Of a stretch of 64,000 nucleotides of DNA, positions 43,496 to 52,427 are shown piece by piece; the stretch's first letter is position 1; each line of letters begins with the position of its first letter. A program made the translations under genes and the position numbers. Origin of the DNA: Pectinatus haikarae (GTDB taxonomy: Bacteria; Bacillota; Negativicutes; Selenomonadales; Selenomonadaceae); assembly GCF_030813505.1 (NCBI RefSeq), contig NZ_JAUSUE010000013.1, one strand, 5' to 3'. Below the pieces are notes generated by a model. It searched no databases, was not told where the DNA came from, and saw only the letters and a list, made by a program, of their open reading frames with translations.

Positions 43496-44875
43496 TTAAT
43501 CCACTTTGAAATCATTTTCAAGCTGTTCTAACGTTCGTCCTCTCGTCTCAGGCATAAACAGCTGAACAAAGATAATTGCGCAAAGCCCCATGATAACAAA
43601 AACAGCAAAGGTCAAGGACAACCCCAGTCCATTCAAAAGAATGGGAAAAGTGAAACTTACTGCGAAATTACCTATCCATTGGAAAAAAACAGCCATGCCT
43701 GTACCGGTCGCTCTCATGCGAAGAGGAAAAATCTCCGAACACATAAGCCAGGTAACAGGAGATACGCAGCTTTGCTGAAAAGCCAGAAAGGTAATCGTCA
43801 GTCCCAACACATAAAATGGAAGCTGTGACGAATGTGGTGCGAAATGTGATATCAAGGTAATCCCAAGCATACAGACAGTGGTACCTGCCAGCCCCAGTGT
43901 AAGCATCGGCCTGCGCCCTATTTTGCCAACCAAGTAAAGTCCGAACAAGCCTCCTAATACAGAAATTACACCGTTGCCGATATTTCCTATCAATGCTGCC
44001 TGAGTGCTGAATCCTGAAGATGTCAGTATCTGCGATCCGTAAAACATTATTGAATTTACACCGGTAATCTGCTGGGTAATAGACAGTCCGATACCAAGGA
44101 ATAACAATCGGCGTATCCACCTTGTTTTCAGATCACTCAGTGTAAAATTTTTTCGGTTCTCTTCCTTGCTCAGCAAATCCTGCAATTCATTAAGTTCGGC
44201 AATTACCTGTTCTTTTGTGGTACGTGTTTTATGAAGTACTGACATGGCTTCACTGATACGGCCTTTTGCTACAAGCCAGCGGGGACTTTCATCTGTTTTC
44301 AGCATACCTGCAAACAATGCGACTGCCGGTATAGCGGCAACAGCGATCATATACCGCCATACATGCGATGTATTGCCAAGCTGAATAGCCAGAACAGCGT
44401 TAATGATGAAAGCCAGCAGCTGTCCGGATACGACGACCAGATCCATCAGCCCGACCATGCGGCCTCGCGTTTCTTTAGTGGCTATTTCCGCCAGATAAAT
44501 GGGGACGGTCACAGAAGACGCACCGACAGCTACTCCGAGTATAAAGCGAAATGCTATCATAATATAAGCATTAGGGGAGAGGGAGCAGCCTATAGTCGCC
44601 AGAAAAAACAAGATGGAAAGATATAATAGATTTTTCCGCCTGCCAAGCAGGTCGGCCAACCGCCCGCCAATAAGACAGCCGAGTGCCGCGCCAAGACCTA
44701 TTGCTCCCGTAATTGCTCCCTCCAGCACAGGAGATAAATTAAGCTGATCCGGTCTCGCCATAAAGGGAAGCGCACCATTTACAACACCTGTATCATAGCC
44801 GAAAAGCAGGGAGCCGAAAGTAGCCACTAAGCCGATCAGAATGACATATTTTTTCGGATCTACTCGTTTGGACAA
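43496..44875 (-). CDS. IolT-like MFS sugar porter, module B
   Basis: A 459-residue sugar porter: FGYDTGVVNGALPFMARPDQ, GGRLADLLGRRK, DESPRWLVAKGR, ITGVNSIMFYGSQIL and PETRGRTLEQLENDF. TTG 44875, placed by AAGAGG, is preferred over a GTG three codons earlier that lies in the ribosome site. It starts about 15 bases after the stop of the upstream dehydrogenase, so the two are one transcript. It is a paralogue of IolT (25.4 kb) and the module A porter. Confidence 0.88.
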   Translation of the reverse strand: MSKRVDPKKYVILIGLVATFGSLLFGYDTGVVNGALPFMARPDQLNLSPVLEGAITGAIGLGAALGCLIGGRLADLLGRRKNLLYLSILFFLATIGCSLSPNAYIMIAFRFILGVAVGASSVTVPIYLAEIATKETRGRMVGLMDLVVVSGQLLAFIINAVLAIQLGNTSHVWRYMIAVAAIPAVALFAGMLKTDESPRWLVAKGRISEAMSVLHKTRTTKEQVIAELNELQDLLSKEENRKNFTLSDLKTRWIRRLLFLGIGLSITQQITGVNSIMFYGSQILTSSGFSTQAALIGNIGNGVISVLGGLFGLYLVGKIGRRPMLTLGLAGTTVCMLGITLISHFAPHSSQLPFYVLGLTITFLAFQQSCVSPVTWLMCSEIFPLRMRATGTGMAVFFQWIGNFAVSFTFPILLNGLGLSLTFAVFVIMGLCAIIFVQLFMPETRGRTLEQLENDFKVD

Positions 44876-44889
44876 TATATTCACCTCTT

Positions 44890-46050
44890 TTAATTATAAT
44901 CTACCCAGCTGCTGCCGTTGACCGCCGATTCAACACATTTTTCCACCCACTTGACCCCCTGAGCACCGGCATGGATATCAGGGTACCAGAAGTCGACTTT
45001 CTTTCCCTTTCCGGCAGCCTGCATAGCGATGGCAAAACGACGGTAAAGGTTGGCCCAGGCATCGAAAAGTCCTTCGGAGTGTCCGCCACTGATACGATCT
45101 TCCCTGCGAGCTTCCGGATATAGATAAGCACCGCCGCGTTCAAGAATTCTTACCGGCTCGCCTTCCACCTCATAACTCATCTGGTTAGGTCGTTCGTCAA
45201 ACCATTCTATGGAGGCTTTGGAGCCAATGATGCGGATTTTCTGCCCGTGCAGCGCTCCGCAGTTTATAGCTGATGACCAGCATGTAGCCTGAGCACCGCT
45301 TTCCAGGTTCATAAGAACAAACGCATTGTCTTCCAACTGACGGGTTTTAACAAAGGATTTCGTCAGGCATAAAAGGTTTTTGATTTTAAAATCAGAGACC
45401 ATAGTTTCGGCGAGAAACAGTACATGTGTACCGACATCACCCAGAACAAAGGAAGGTCCTGCCGTTTTAGGCTCCATACGCCATTTCGCAGCGGGATCTT
45501 TTTCCTCTACGGTACTGGCATAGGCACCGTAAGGAAACTGCATTCTTATAATGCGTATTTCTCCCAAATCACCGTGCGATATCATCTGACGTCCCTGCTC
45601 GATCAATTCATGCCCGGAATATCCATAAGTAACGCCCACTACCAGATTTCTGGAATCCGCCAGCCGGACCAGTTCCTTTGCCTGCGCATGAGTAAAGCAG
45701 AGCGGTTTTTCGCATACGGCATGCAGACCCGCAGTCAGAGCGGCTTTGCATATTTCATAATGAGTGCCGTTGGGTGTGGCTATGGAAACAGCCTCTATAC
45801 CGTCCGGGCGTTTGGCTTCTTCGGCAAACAATGTTTTGTAGTCGGGGTAGCAGCGTTCCGGAGCAACGCCCAGCTGGATGCCAAAATCCCTGCCGCGTTC
45901 GGGATTAATGTCAAAAGCGCCTGCGAGCAGCTGAAATGAATTGTCGCGTAAGGCGGACGAGCGGTGAATATAGCCGATCTGGCTGCCTCTGCCGCCGCCG
46001 ACCATAGCCCAGCGTATGGGATGATCCAAAATTTTCTCTCCGTTGATCAT
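44890..46050 (-). CDS. Gfo/Idh/MocA-family dehydrogenase, module B
   Basis: A 386-residue paralogue of the module A dehydrogenase: WAMVGGGRGSQIGYIHRSSA, FDINPERGRDFG, VSIATPNGTHYEI, AVCEKPLCFT, VTYGYSGHE, GPSFVLGDVGTHVLFLAE (catalytic His region) and GSKASIEWFDERPNQ. Start ATG 46050 follows AAGGAGG. Its locally GC-richer stretches compared with neighbours could mean a different origin, but this is only an impression. It is co-transcribed with the downstream porter; the TIM-barrel gene lies 127 bases upstream. Confidence 0.87.
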   Translation of the reverse strand: MINGEKILDHPIRWAMVGGGRGSQIGYIHRSSALRDNSFQLLAGAFDINPERGRDFGIQLGVAPERCYPDYKTLFAEEAKRPDGIEAVSIATPNGTHYEICKAALTAGLHAVCEKPLCFTHAQAKELVRLADSRNLVVGVTYGYSGHELIEQGRQMISHGDLGEIRIIRMQFPYGAYASTVEEKDPAAKWRMEPKTAGPSFVLGDVGTHVLFLAETMVSDFKIKNLLCLTKSFVKTRQLEDNAFVLMNLESGAQATCWSSAINCGALHGQKIRIIGSKASIEWFDERPNQMSYEVEGEPVRILERGGAYLYPEARREDRISGGHSEGLFDAWANLYRRFAIAMQAAGKGKKVDFWYPDIHAGAQGVKWVEKCVESAVNGSSWVDYN

Positions 46051-46177
46051 AAAAAAAGAACCTCCTTAGGATTTGCTGTAAATAAAATTTTTATTTCAGG
46101 CGAAGCTCTTCATTTACATCAGGACTTCGCATTGAAAAACATATGATACGATCATTTGTCGATATGGGTCCCGACTC

Positions 46178-47101
46178 TCAAAAACCAATGCTTTTTAAGT
46201 AATCAAGGCTTGCCTTTACGTCACGCAGACTGGTCTGGGAATTTCTCGGATCGCGCTCCTGCTCGATCGTGATATAGCCGGAGTAGTTGATTTCCTCGAT
46301 CAATAATTTGTGTATTGAAATGTAATCAATATTTCCTGTCCCGATCGGGCACATTGAACCCTTGGCGCATCCGTCGAAAAAGCGGATATGCTCTTTCATC
46401 ACCTGTGCATATATCTTCTGGTTTATATCTTTAAAATGGATATAGTCCAGGCGGTCAGCATACTTTCTTAACCATTGCACAGGGTCCATGCCGGAATATT
46501 TCAGATGACCCGTATCGAGACAAAAACCTGCTTTTTCACAGGGGATGTCCGATGCGGCTCTATCAATCTCGTCAGCAAATTCTATATACCCGCCGGCATG
46601 GGGATGCAGCACCGGACGCACTTTCCACTTTGCAGCCCGGTCGCATATACCGATAATGTGCCTTATCATGTTTTGCCAGTCACTGCTCTTCAACCTGGAC
46701 GCACGCCCGGAATGTCCGGCGGCAAAATCCCGCTCATCATGCCCCCAATCCATTATTGTCAAGTATGGTGCGGGAAAATGCTGTCCTTTCTCAGTAGGAA
46801 GTTTAGGCAGCCTTGTAATTATGGAACAGATATCATCTGTCTGTTTTAAAAGATTACCGAAATTTTCCTCACTTACCAAGTCATCAAATATAGTCCCAGC
46901 GACAATAGAGATGCGGTTTTTTTCCAGTTCGCGGCTCACGACATTGATATCAAGCGGCAGATATCCGTATGGACCAAGCTCTATTGCCGTATATCCCGCC
47001 TGAGCGGCTTCGGACAAAACTTTCTGCCAGGCCGGCAAATAAGGATTTCTTACATCATCAATCCCCCAGCAGCATGGAGCCCCGGTAATGTGTATTGTCA
47101 A
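46178..47101 (-). CDS. TIM-barrel isomerase/dehydratase, module B
   Basis: A 307-residue IolE-like barrel beginning ITGAPCCWGIDDVRNPYLPA, with IELGPYGYLPLD, VLHPHAGGYIEF, FCLDTGHLKYSGMDP (Asp/His metal ligands), YIHFKDINQKI (His) and the terminal ITIEQERDP (Glu). The Glu-His-Asp-Glu pattern fits a Mn/Mg-dependent dehydratase or isomerase of keto-cyclitols. The start is TTG 47101 with AAAAGGAGTG. It is related to IolE but clearly not orthologous, so I give no symbol. It is the promoter-proximal gene of module B. Confidence 0.82.
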   Translation of the reverse strand: MTIHITGAPCCWGIDDVRNPYLPAWQKVLSEAAQAGYTAIELGPYGYLPLDINVVSRELEKNRISIVAGTIFDDLVSEENFGNLLKQTDDICSIITRLPKLPTEKGQHFPAPYLTIMDWGHDERDFAAGHSGRASRLKSSDWQNMIRHIIGICDRAAKWKVRPVLHPHAGGYIEFADEIDRAASDIPCEKAGFCLDTGHLKYSGMDPVQWLRKYADRLDYIHFKDINQKIYAQVMKEHIRFFDGCAKGSMCPIGTGNIDYISIHKLLIEEINYSGYITIEQERDPRNSQTSLRDVKASLDYLKSIGF

Positions 47102-47152
47102 AACAAATCACTCCTTTTACATTTATTTTTGATGCACATATAGTTTAACAAA

Positions 47153-47200
47153 AAAATAATCAAAAAAATTCCAAAATATTGGCTAATTTTTGATTATTTT
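47153..47200. repeat. Perfect 14-bp inverted repeat upstream of module B
   Basis: AAAATAATCAAAAA (47153-47166) and TTTTTGATTATTTT (47187-47200) flank a 20-base centre. It lies 52 bases upstream of the module B start, where a promoter is expected, and is a candidate operator. The 47102-47520 stretch otherwise shows no gene. Confidence 0.45.
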
Positions 47201-47520
47201 ATATCATCAATAAAGTTTTTTTCATTATCTTGCTGTTTCTCATATCTGTTCACAATTTTCTGGTGCGAACCGGACAATATACGTCAGTCTGCTGCACCTA
47301 AATATTCTGCAGATAAAATAAAAATCATGTTATGTTCGCAGATCGGCATGCGAATCAGCAGATATAAAACAAAGTAAAACTTCTGACCCGCTGATAGATC
47401 TGTCCGGGCAATATTATCCATGCAGAATCAGATCACTGCGCACAATTTTTTTAAATTGCAGAAAAAATATGCTTATAATTTAGAAATTATTTATAAAATA
47501 CAAAATAAATAAAAAAATAC

Positions 47521-47589
47521 TTGACATTCTTTTTTTATAGTGCTAATTTATATTCAATAATTATTCATAAATTAATCATAATATTATCA
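47521..47589 (+). promoter_or_regulatory. Promoter and iol operator-like site upstream of iolH
   Basis: TTGACA (47521-47526), 17 bases, TAATTT (TATATT at spacing 22), then AATCATAATATTATCA (47574-47589), the best match to the shared motif, immediately before the iolH ribosome site. Its position downstream of the promoter suits a roadblock or repressor site. Confidence 0.55.
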
Positions 47590-47604
47590 GAAAGGTGACT
47601 GAAT

Positions 47605-48489
47605 ATGAAATTAGCATTTGACGTAGATGTTTTGGCAAAACAAATGGGAATCAGTGACATGGTACACAAGGTATCAGCATGGGGGTATAAGTATATTGAA
47701 CAATCACCGCATCCCAGAATAAATCCATTTTACAAGCATCCAAAATTCAGCCGCGAATGTCAGGCAGAATACAAAAAAGCCTTAAAGGAAACCGGTGTTG
47801 AAATTTCTTCCTTTATAGTAGTGTATCGCTGGTCCGGCCCAACGGAAGAACAGCGGCAGATCGCGGTAAAAAACTGGAAAAGAATGATAGAGATAGCCGT
47901 CGATATGAATGTTTCTGTTATAAACACGGAACTTTCAGGTGATCCTCACCAATCGGAAATATGTGAAGGAATGTGGTACAAATCCATGGAGGAACTGCTT
48001 CCTATCATCGAAAGAGAAGGTATAAGGATAGAGATACAGTCCCATCCGTATGATTTTTGTGAAAACAGCAATGAATCGGCAGATCTGGTCAAATCTTTGC
48101 GCAGTGACAATTTAAAATATCTTTATTGTGCGGCGCATACATTTTTTTATGACAACGGCAAAGGTGACGTGAAAAGTATGCTGGACTATGCGGGAGATGA
48201 TCTATCACATGTATTGTTTGCCGATACGATGAATCACACCAAAGACTGCCGATATATATTAAATCCTCCGGGGGTTGATGCGACAATCCATCAGCATCTG
48301 GGACTGGGTGAAGGGGAAGTCGATTTTGCGGGAATATTTGAAAAACTTCAGGAAATGAAATTTACCGATCGCAAATTTAAAGTCGGCGGTGAATCGATAG
48401 CCTGTGTATCACTGTTCGGCTATCCGGAAAAAATGGATAAACAGGCGTCCGAAGCACGGAAAATAGTCGAAAGAGGACTGGGCATTTGA
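47605..48489 (+). CDS. iolH: IolH-like TIM-barrel protein
   Basis: A 294-residue barrel with strong resemblance to Bacillus IolH: MKLAFDVDVL start, ALKETGVEISSFIVVYRWSG, NWKRMIEIAVDMNV, SMEELLPIIEREGIRIEIQ, LKYLYCAAHTFFYDNG, HVLFADTMNHT, NPPGVDATIHQHLGLGEGEV. IolH is a sugar-phosphate isomerase/epimerase-like protein of the iol operon whose exact role is not settled. Start ATG 47605 follows AGAAAGGTGAC. It is monocistronic with a strong terminator. Confidence 0.85.
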   Translation: MKLAFDVDVLAKQMGISDMVHKVSAWGYKYIEQSPHPRINPFYKHPKFSRECQAEYKKALKETGVEISSFIVVYRWSGPTEEQRQIAVKNWKRMIEIAVDMNVSVINTELSGDPHQSEICEGMWYKSMEELLPIIEREGIRIEIQSHPYDFCENSNESADLVKSLRSDNLKYLYCAAHTFFYDNGKGDVKSMLDYAGDDLSHVLFADTMNHTKDCRYILNPPGVDATIHQHLGLGEGEVDFAGIFEKLQEMKFTDRKFKVGGESIACVSLFGYPEKMDKQASEARKIVERGLGI

Positions 48490-48500
48490 TATCAAGACAG

Positions 48501-48527
48501 CGGCGGCTGACAAAGCCGCCGTTTTTG
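48501..48527 (+). terminator. Intrinsic terminator after iolH
   Basis: CGGCGGCT (48501-48508) and AGCCGCCG (48514-48521) form a GC-rich stem followed by TTTTTG. Confidence 0.85.
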
Positions 48528-48596
48528 ATTATACACATAAGCATTTATTTTGATCATGATTTTTATTCCGACTAAAATTTGTATAGGAAATTATAC

Positions 48597-49535
48597 GTGG
48601 AAAAAAACAGAGAAAAAACCTATATAGCACTTATAACGGCCACTGTATTCTGGGGTATACAGCCCTTATGCATAAAACTTATTATGGTATACTGGTCGCC
48701 CGCGGCATTGACCAGTATGCGCTACTTTTTCATAAGTCTTATTTTATTTTTCATAATCTATTTGCGCAGTGAACCCAGATTTTTTTTACCGGCTAAATTT
48801 GTCATACCGGTGCTGCTTATGGGGCTGACCGGTATAGCTATAAACAATATCGCTCAGTTTACAGGTCTCAAATATTCTACGATTACCAACTGCACGCTCA
48901 TAGCCTCAGTCGGTCCTTCCATTACGGCACTCATGGCAGCAATATTTTTAAAGGAATGTCTCAGTTTTCTGCAATGGCTGGGTATTATACTGTCTCTATG
49001 CGGAGCATTGCTGTTGTTTACTGAAGGAAATATTGATATTTTACTGAATTTTTCTTTCAACCAGGGCGATATCTTATTTTTTATCTGTCAAGTAGTCTGG
49101 GCCTTATATTCATTCATTGGGGTAAAAGTAATGCAATCTCTGTCGGTTTTTCTGGTTACCGCATGGGCTGGATTATTCGGAGCGATACTGACTGCTGTTT
49201 ATGCACTGTATACAGATGAACTATATTACACACCGTTGCCCCTGCCAGCAATCTACGCCTTCACTTTTATTGTGCTTCTCGGCGGAGTTTGTTCGATGGT
49301 ATGCTGGAATATCGGTGTCAAGAATGCCGGCCCAAGTTTGTCGGCTGTTTTTGCCAATATAACACCATTAGTAGGAATATTCTGCGGGGTATGGTTTTTT
49401 TCCGAAAGTTTTGGTATGCTGGAATTCTTCGGTGCTGCCGCAATATTCGTCGGTGTTTATATGACCACCCATAACAGGCAGATAGCGGCCTGCTTCCAGC
49501 ATTTACATATTTTATCCAATAAGGTGAATCATTGA
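48597..49535 (+). CDS. EamA/DMT-superfamily transporter
   Basis: A membrane protein of 312 residues with about ten hydrophobic helices and two EamA repeats (ALITATVFWGIQPLCIKLIM; later VVWALYSFIGVKVM). These transporters usually export metabolites or amino acids. GTG 48597, preceded by AGGAAATTATAC, is preferred over TTG 48579. It is wedged between iolH and iolE with no terminator before iolE. It may be a passenger gene or may export a cyclitol by-product; the sequence does not say which. Confidence 0.8.
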   Translation: MEKNREKTYIALITATVFWGIQPLCIKLIMVYWSPAALTSMRYFFISLILFFIIYLRSEPRFFLPAKFVIPVLLMGLTGIAINNIAQFTGLKYSTITNCTLIASVGPSITALMAAIFLKECLSFLQWLGIILSLCGALLLFTEGNIDILLNFSFNQGDILFFICQVVWALYSFIGVKVMQSLSVFLVTAWAGLFGAILTAVYALYTDELYYTPLPLPAIYAFTFIVLLGGVCSMVCWNIGVKNAGPSLSAVFANITPLVGIFCGVWFFSESFGMLEFFGAAAIFVGVYMTTHNRQIAACFQHLHILSNKVNH

Positions 49536-49619
49536 TAAAGTAAATATTCACCTCATATAGATGAAAAAATGAAGTAAACTTATATACAAATTTTTGTTCA
49601 TAAATTAATCACAAATGTA

Positions 49620-49648
49620 TAGACATTCAACAGTAACAATGCTATTAT
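49620..49648 (+). promoter_or_regulatory. Promoter of iolE
   Basis: TAGACA (49620-49625), 17 bases, TATTAT (49643-49648), 46 bases before the iolE start. A partial operator-like AATCACAAATGTAT (49607-49620) runs into the -35. Confidence 0.5.
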
Positions 49649-49693
49649 ATACCCATAAACAAACAATTATATTATATATAAGAGGAGAAAAAA

Positions 49694-50581
49694 ATGGCAA
49701 AAATACAATTAGGTATTTGTCCGATTGGCTGGACAAATGATGACATGCCGGATTTAGGAAAAGAAAACACTTTTGAACAGTGTATAAGTGAAATGGCGCT
49801 GGCAGGTTTTACGGGCTGCGAGGTCGGCGGAAAATTTCCGCGCGACATAAAAATATTGAAAAAAGCATTGTCTCTTCGCAATATGAATATTGCCAGTGCA
49901 TGGTTCAGTTCATTTTTGACCAGTAAACCATATGAAGTAACCGCCAAGGCCTTTATTGAACACCGGGATTTTCTGCATGAAATGGGTGCGAAAGTTATTG
50001 TTGTGGCGGAACAGGGAAACAGCATCCAAGGGCAAATAGAAACTCCACTGTTTGCCAGCAAGCCGCATTATACTGACGAACAGTGGAAAACCGTACCGGA
50101 AGGGCTCGATAAGCTTGGACTGCTTGCCAAGGAAAAAGATATGACGTTAGTATATCATCATCATATGGGAACAGGTGTGCAGACAGAGGAAGAAATCGAT
50201 AAGCTTATGGAACTGACCGATCCCAATCTGGTGTCATTGCTATATGATTCGGGCCATCTGGTGTGCTCCGGAGAAAATCATCTGCGGGTGCTTGAAAAAC
50301 ATATTAACAGAATCAAGCATGTTCATTTGAAAGATGTTCGTAAAAAACTGGTAGACAAAGTAAAAGAAGAAAATCTAAGTTTCCTGAAAGGTGTAAGAAT
50401 GGGGATGTTTACCGTTCCCGGTGACGGCGATATCGATTTCGGTCCAATTTTTGACATACTGAATAAAAATGATTATACCGGATGGGCATTAGTAGAAGCT
50501 GAACAGGACCCTGCTGTTGCCAATCCGCTTGAGTACGCTCAAAAGGCCCGCAGCTATGTGAAAGAAGTATCCGGATTATAA
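49694..50581 (+). CDS. iolE: Inosose dehydratase
   Basis: A 295-residue TIM-barrel dehydratase converting 2-keto-myo-inositol to the trihydroxycyclohexane dione. It has the canonical motifs LGICPIGWTNDDMPDLGK, CEVGGKFPRDIKIL, ASAWFSSFLTSKPYE, VYHHHMGTGVQTEEEI, LYDSGHLVCSGENH, HVHLKDVR, FTVPGDGDIDFGPIF and VEAEQDPAVANPLEYA. Start ATG 49694 follows AGAGGAG. This is the more typical of two copies and probably serves the main myo-inositol route, although it lies 25 kb from iolD. Confidence 0.94.
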   Translation: MAKIQLGICPIGWTNDDMPDLGKENTFEQCISEMALAGFTGCEVGGKFPRDIKILKKALSLRNMNIASAWFSSFLTSKPYEVTAKAFIEHRDFLHEMGAKVIVVAEQGNSIQGQIETPLFASKPHYTDEQWKTVPEGLDKLGLLAKEKDMTLVYHHHMGTGVQTEEEIDKLMELTDPNLVSLLYDSGHLVCSGENHLRVLEKHINRIKHVHLKDVRKKLVDKVKEENLSFLKGVRMGMFTVPGDGDIDFGPIFDILNKNDYTGWALVEAEQDPAVANPLEYAQKARSYVKEVSGL

Positions 50582-50618
50582 TGCTGCACCAAAATAAATA
50601 AATATTCTAAAATATATA

Positions 50619-50670
50619 AATGCTTGGGTAGATATACAAATAAAACTCAGGCATTATTTTATTTTAATGT
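50619..50670 (+). terminator. Intrinsic terminator after iolE
   Basis: AATGCTTGGGT (50619-50629) pairs with ACTCAGGCATT (50645-50655) at nine of eleven positions, followed by ATTTTATTTT. Confidence 0.6.
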
Positions 50671-50799
50671 CTATCCGCCGATGAAAAAACTGCATGAAAA
50701 TCTGTGTGCATACTTGATTATCACTTATTTTTGCATGGAATTTTTTCCGGAGAAAAATTGCCTTTTAAAATCAATATGTCTGGTAGAGGTCATGATAAT

Positions 50800-51474
50800 A
50801 TGTATAATTTAAAAAAAATTATCAGCAATTCATCTGAAACAGGTACAGATTGCAGACTGAAGCATCGTTTTGCAGCAATTGTTTTCGGCAATATCATAAT
50901 GAGTCTGTCCATAAGTATGATGCGCCTGAGCTTATTCGGCAATGATCCGTTTTCGTGCATGAATTTAGGCTACAGCATATTGACAGGGCTGACGTTCGGT
51001 AAATGTGTGATAATATATAATTGCATAATAATCCTGTTTGTGTTTTTACTGGATAAGAGTTTTATCAATATAGGAACTTTGATCAACATGTTTTTACTCG
51101 GTCCCGCCAGTGATATTTTTTATGACATATTGCTGATATTATTGGGCAGCAACAGCAGTCTGACCATCCGTATTATTTTATTGCTGCTGGGTATTTTGAT
51201 ATCATGTTATGGCACATCCGCATATATATGTTCAAATTTTGGCATGGGTCCATATGACGCAGCAGGATGGATAGTAGAGAAAAAATCTAAAGGCAGAATA
51301 AAATTTCGTTATGCACGTATTTTTTGGGATTTTTTATCAGTTTCTATCGGTTTTTCACTTGGCAGTATAGTAGGAATTGGCACGATCATAATGGCTTTAT
51401 TCACAGGACCTCTGATTTCTTTTTTCAACAGGAATATAAATATGCCTCTGATTTATGGCAAAAATGATAATTAA
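50800..51474 (+). CDS. YczE/YitT-like integral membrane protein
   Basis: A 224-residue multi-pass membrane protein with six or so hydrophobic segments. FGNDPFSCMNLGYSILTGL and SNFGMGPYDAAGWIVEKK resemble the repeated GxxPxD motif of the YczE/YyaS family. Function in the family is poorly known. ATG 50800, with AGAGGT ten bases upstream, is preferred over an opening at 50704. There is no evident link to inositol use; it marks the right edge of the island. Confidence 0.72.
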   Translation: MYNLKKIISNSSETGTDCRLKHRFAAIVFGNIIMSLSISMMRLSLFGNDPFSCMNLGYSILTGLTFGKCVIIYNCIIILFVFLLDKSFINIGTLINMFLLGPASDIFYDILLILLGSNSSLTIRIILLLLGILISCYGTSAYICSNFGMGPYDAAGWIVEKKSKGRIKFRYARIFWDFLSVSIGFSLGSIVGIGTIIMALFTGPLISFFNRNINMPLIYGKNDN

Positions 51475-51566
51475 TCTCAGAAAATGTTATTTATCTGTCT
51501 TATACCTGTTTATACGTATATATTTGGCATAACCTCTTAAATAAAAATGTGATATAATCAAAATTA

Positions 51567-51599
51567 CAGGCGCACTGCTTTTAAATAGCAGCACGCCTG
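51567..51599 (+). repeat. Leader hairpin upstream of the hemolysin III gene
   Basis: CAGGCGCACTGCT (51567-51579) and AGCAGCACGCCTG (51587-51599) pair with two mismatches. No T-run follows, and the gene starts 51 bases downstream, so this may be a leader structure rather than a terminator. Confidence 0.4.
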
Positions 51600-51650
51600 C
51601 AGGTAAAATAATTGCATTTGCTTTATAGTTTAAGGAAAGGTGATAATAAT

Positions 51651-52304
51651 ATGCCAAATATAATAATAAATGATGTTTTAGAAGAAAAAATTAATGCCAT
51701 TACGCATGGCATAGGCGCTTTTTTTGCGGTAATCGCTCTTATCGTACTTATTGCCAGAGCTTATTTGGACGGCGGTTTGTGGCAGATGGTCGCGGCTGTG
51801 GTATATGGTGTATCATTGGTGCTCTTGTATCTTGCTTCTACTCTTTATCATAGTTTTTCCCGCAGACGAGTGAAGGAGATTTTAAAATTCTTTGATCATG
51901 CCGCTATTTACATATTAATTGCCGGCAATTACACACCCTTTACTCTGATACCGCTGCATGGCACTTTTGGTTGGGCCATATTCGGTATTATCTGGGGGCT
52001 GGCATTGGCAGGAATTGTTTTCAAGATTTTCTTTGTAAAAAGGTTCAAATTTTTTTCCACTTTATGCTATCTTCTGATGGGATGGCTGGCGATCTTCATG
52101 GTAAAGCCTCTGCTTGCTGTACTGCCTGCCGCTGCAATATACTGGCTGGTTGCAGGCGGTCTGTTATATACAATAGGCACGATTTTTTATTTGGATAAAA
52201 AAATTCCCTATAATCACGCTGTATGGCATCTATTTGTAATAGGAGGCAGCGTTTCGCATTTTATAACAGTTTTCAAATATGTAATGCCCATGCCGGTCAT
52301 GTGA
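51651..52304 (+). CDS. Hemolysin III family (PAQR-like) membrane protein
   Basis: A 217-residue, seven-helix protein of the hemolysin III/TrhA family: EEKINAITHGIGAFFAVI, STLYHSF, FDHAAIYILIAGNYTPF and the C-terminal HAVWHLFVIGGSVSHF, with the conserved zinc-binding His/Asp set. The family is linked to membrane energetics and lipid composition rather than true haemolysis. ATG 51651 follows AAGGAAAGGTG and is preferred over the opening at 51612. It stands as a single-gene unit. Confidence 0.9.
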   Translation: MPNIIINDVLEEKINAITHGIGAFFAVIALIVLIARAYLDGGLWQMVAAVVYGVSLVLLYLASTLYHSFSRRRVKEILKFFDHAAIYILIAGNYTPFTLIPLHGTFGWAIFGIIWGLALAGIVFKIFFVKRFKFFSTLCYLLMGWLAIFMVKPLLAVLPAAAIYWLVAGGLLYTIGTIFYLDKKIPYNHAVWHLFVIGGSVSHFITVFKYVMPMPVM

Positions 52305-52334
52305 ACATTTTATTATGATTCTTGCGTAACCCAG

Positions 52335-52380
52335 ATAAAAAAGGCTACACAAACATTTCTTGTTTGTGCAGCCTTTTCAT
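52335..52380. terminator. Bidirectional intrinsic terminator
   Basis: AAGGCTACACAAACA and TGTTTGTGCAGCCTT (one mismatch) with flanking A- and T-runs serve the converging hemolysin III and MFS genes. Confidence 0.85.
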
Positions 52381-52427
52381 CTTTTCAGTTGACTTGTAAA
52401 CCGTTATTCATCCAAAATATTTACAGT

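Noticed and set aside
45424..47003. Several 120-170-codon plus-strand frames across module B
   Set aside because: All lie antisense to the dehydrogenase and TIM-barrel genes and show no domain or start signal.
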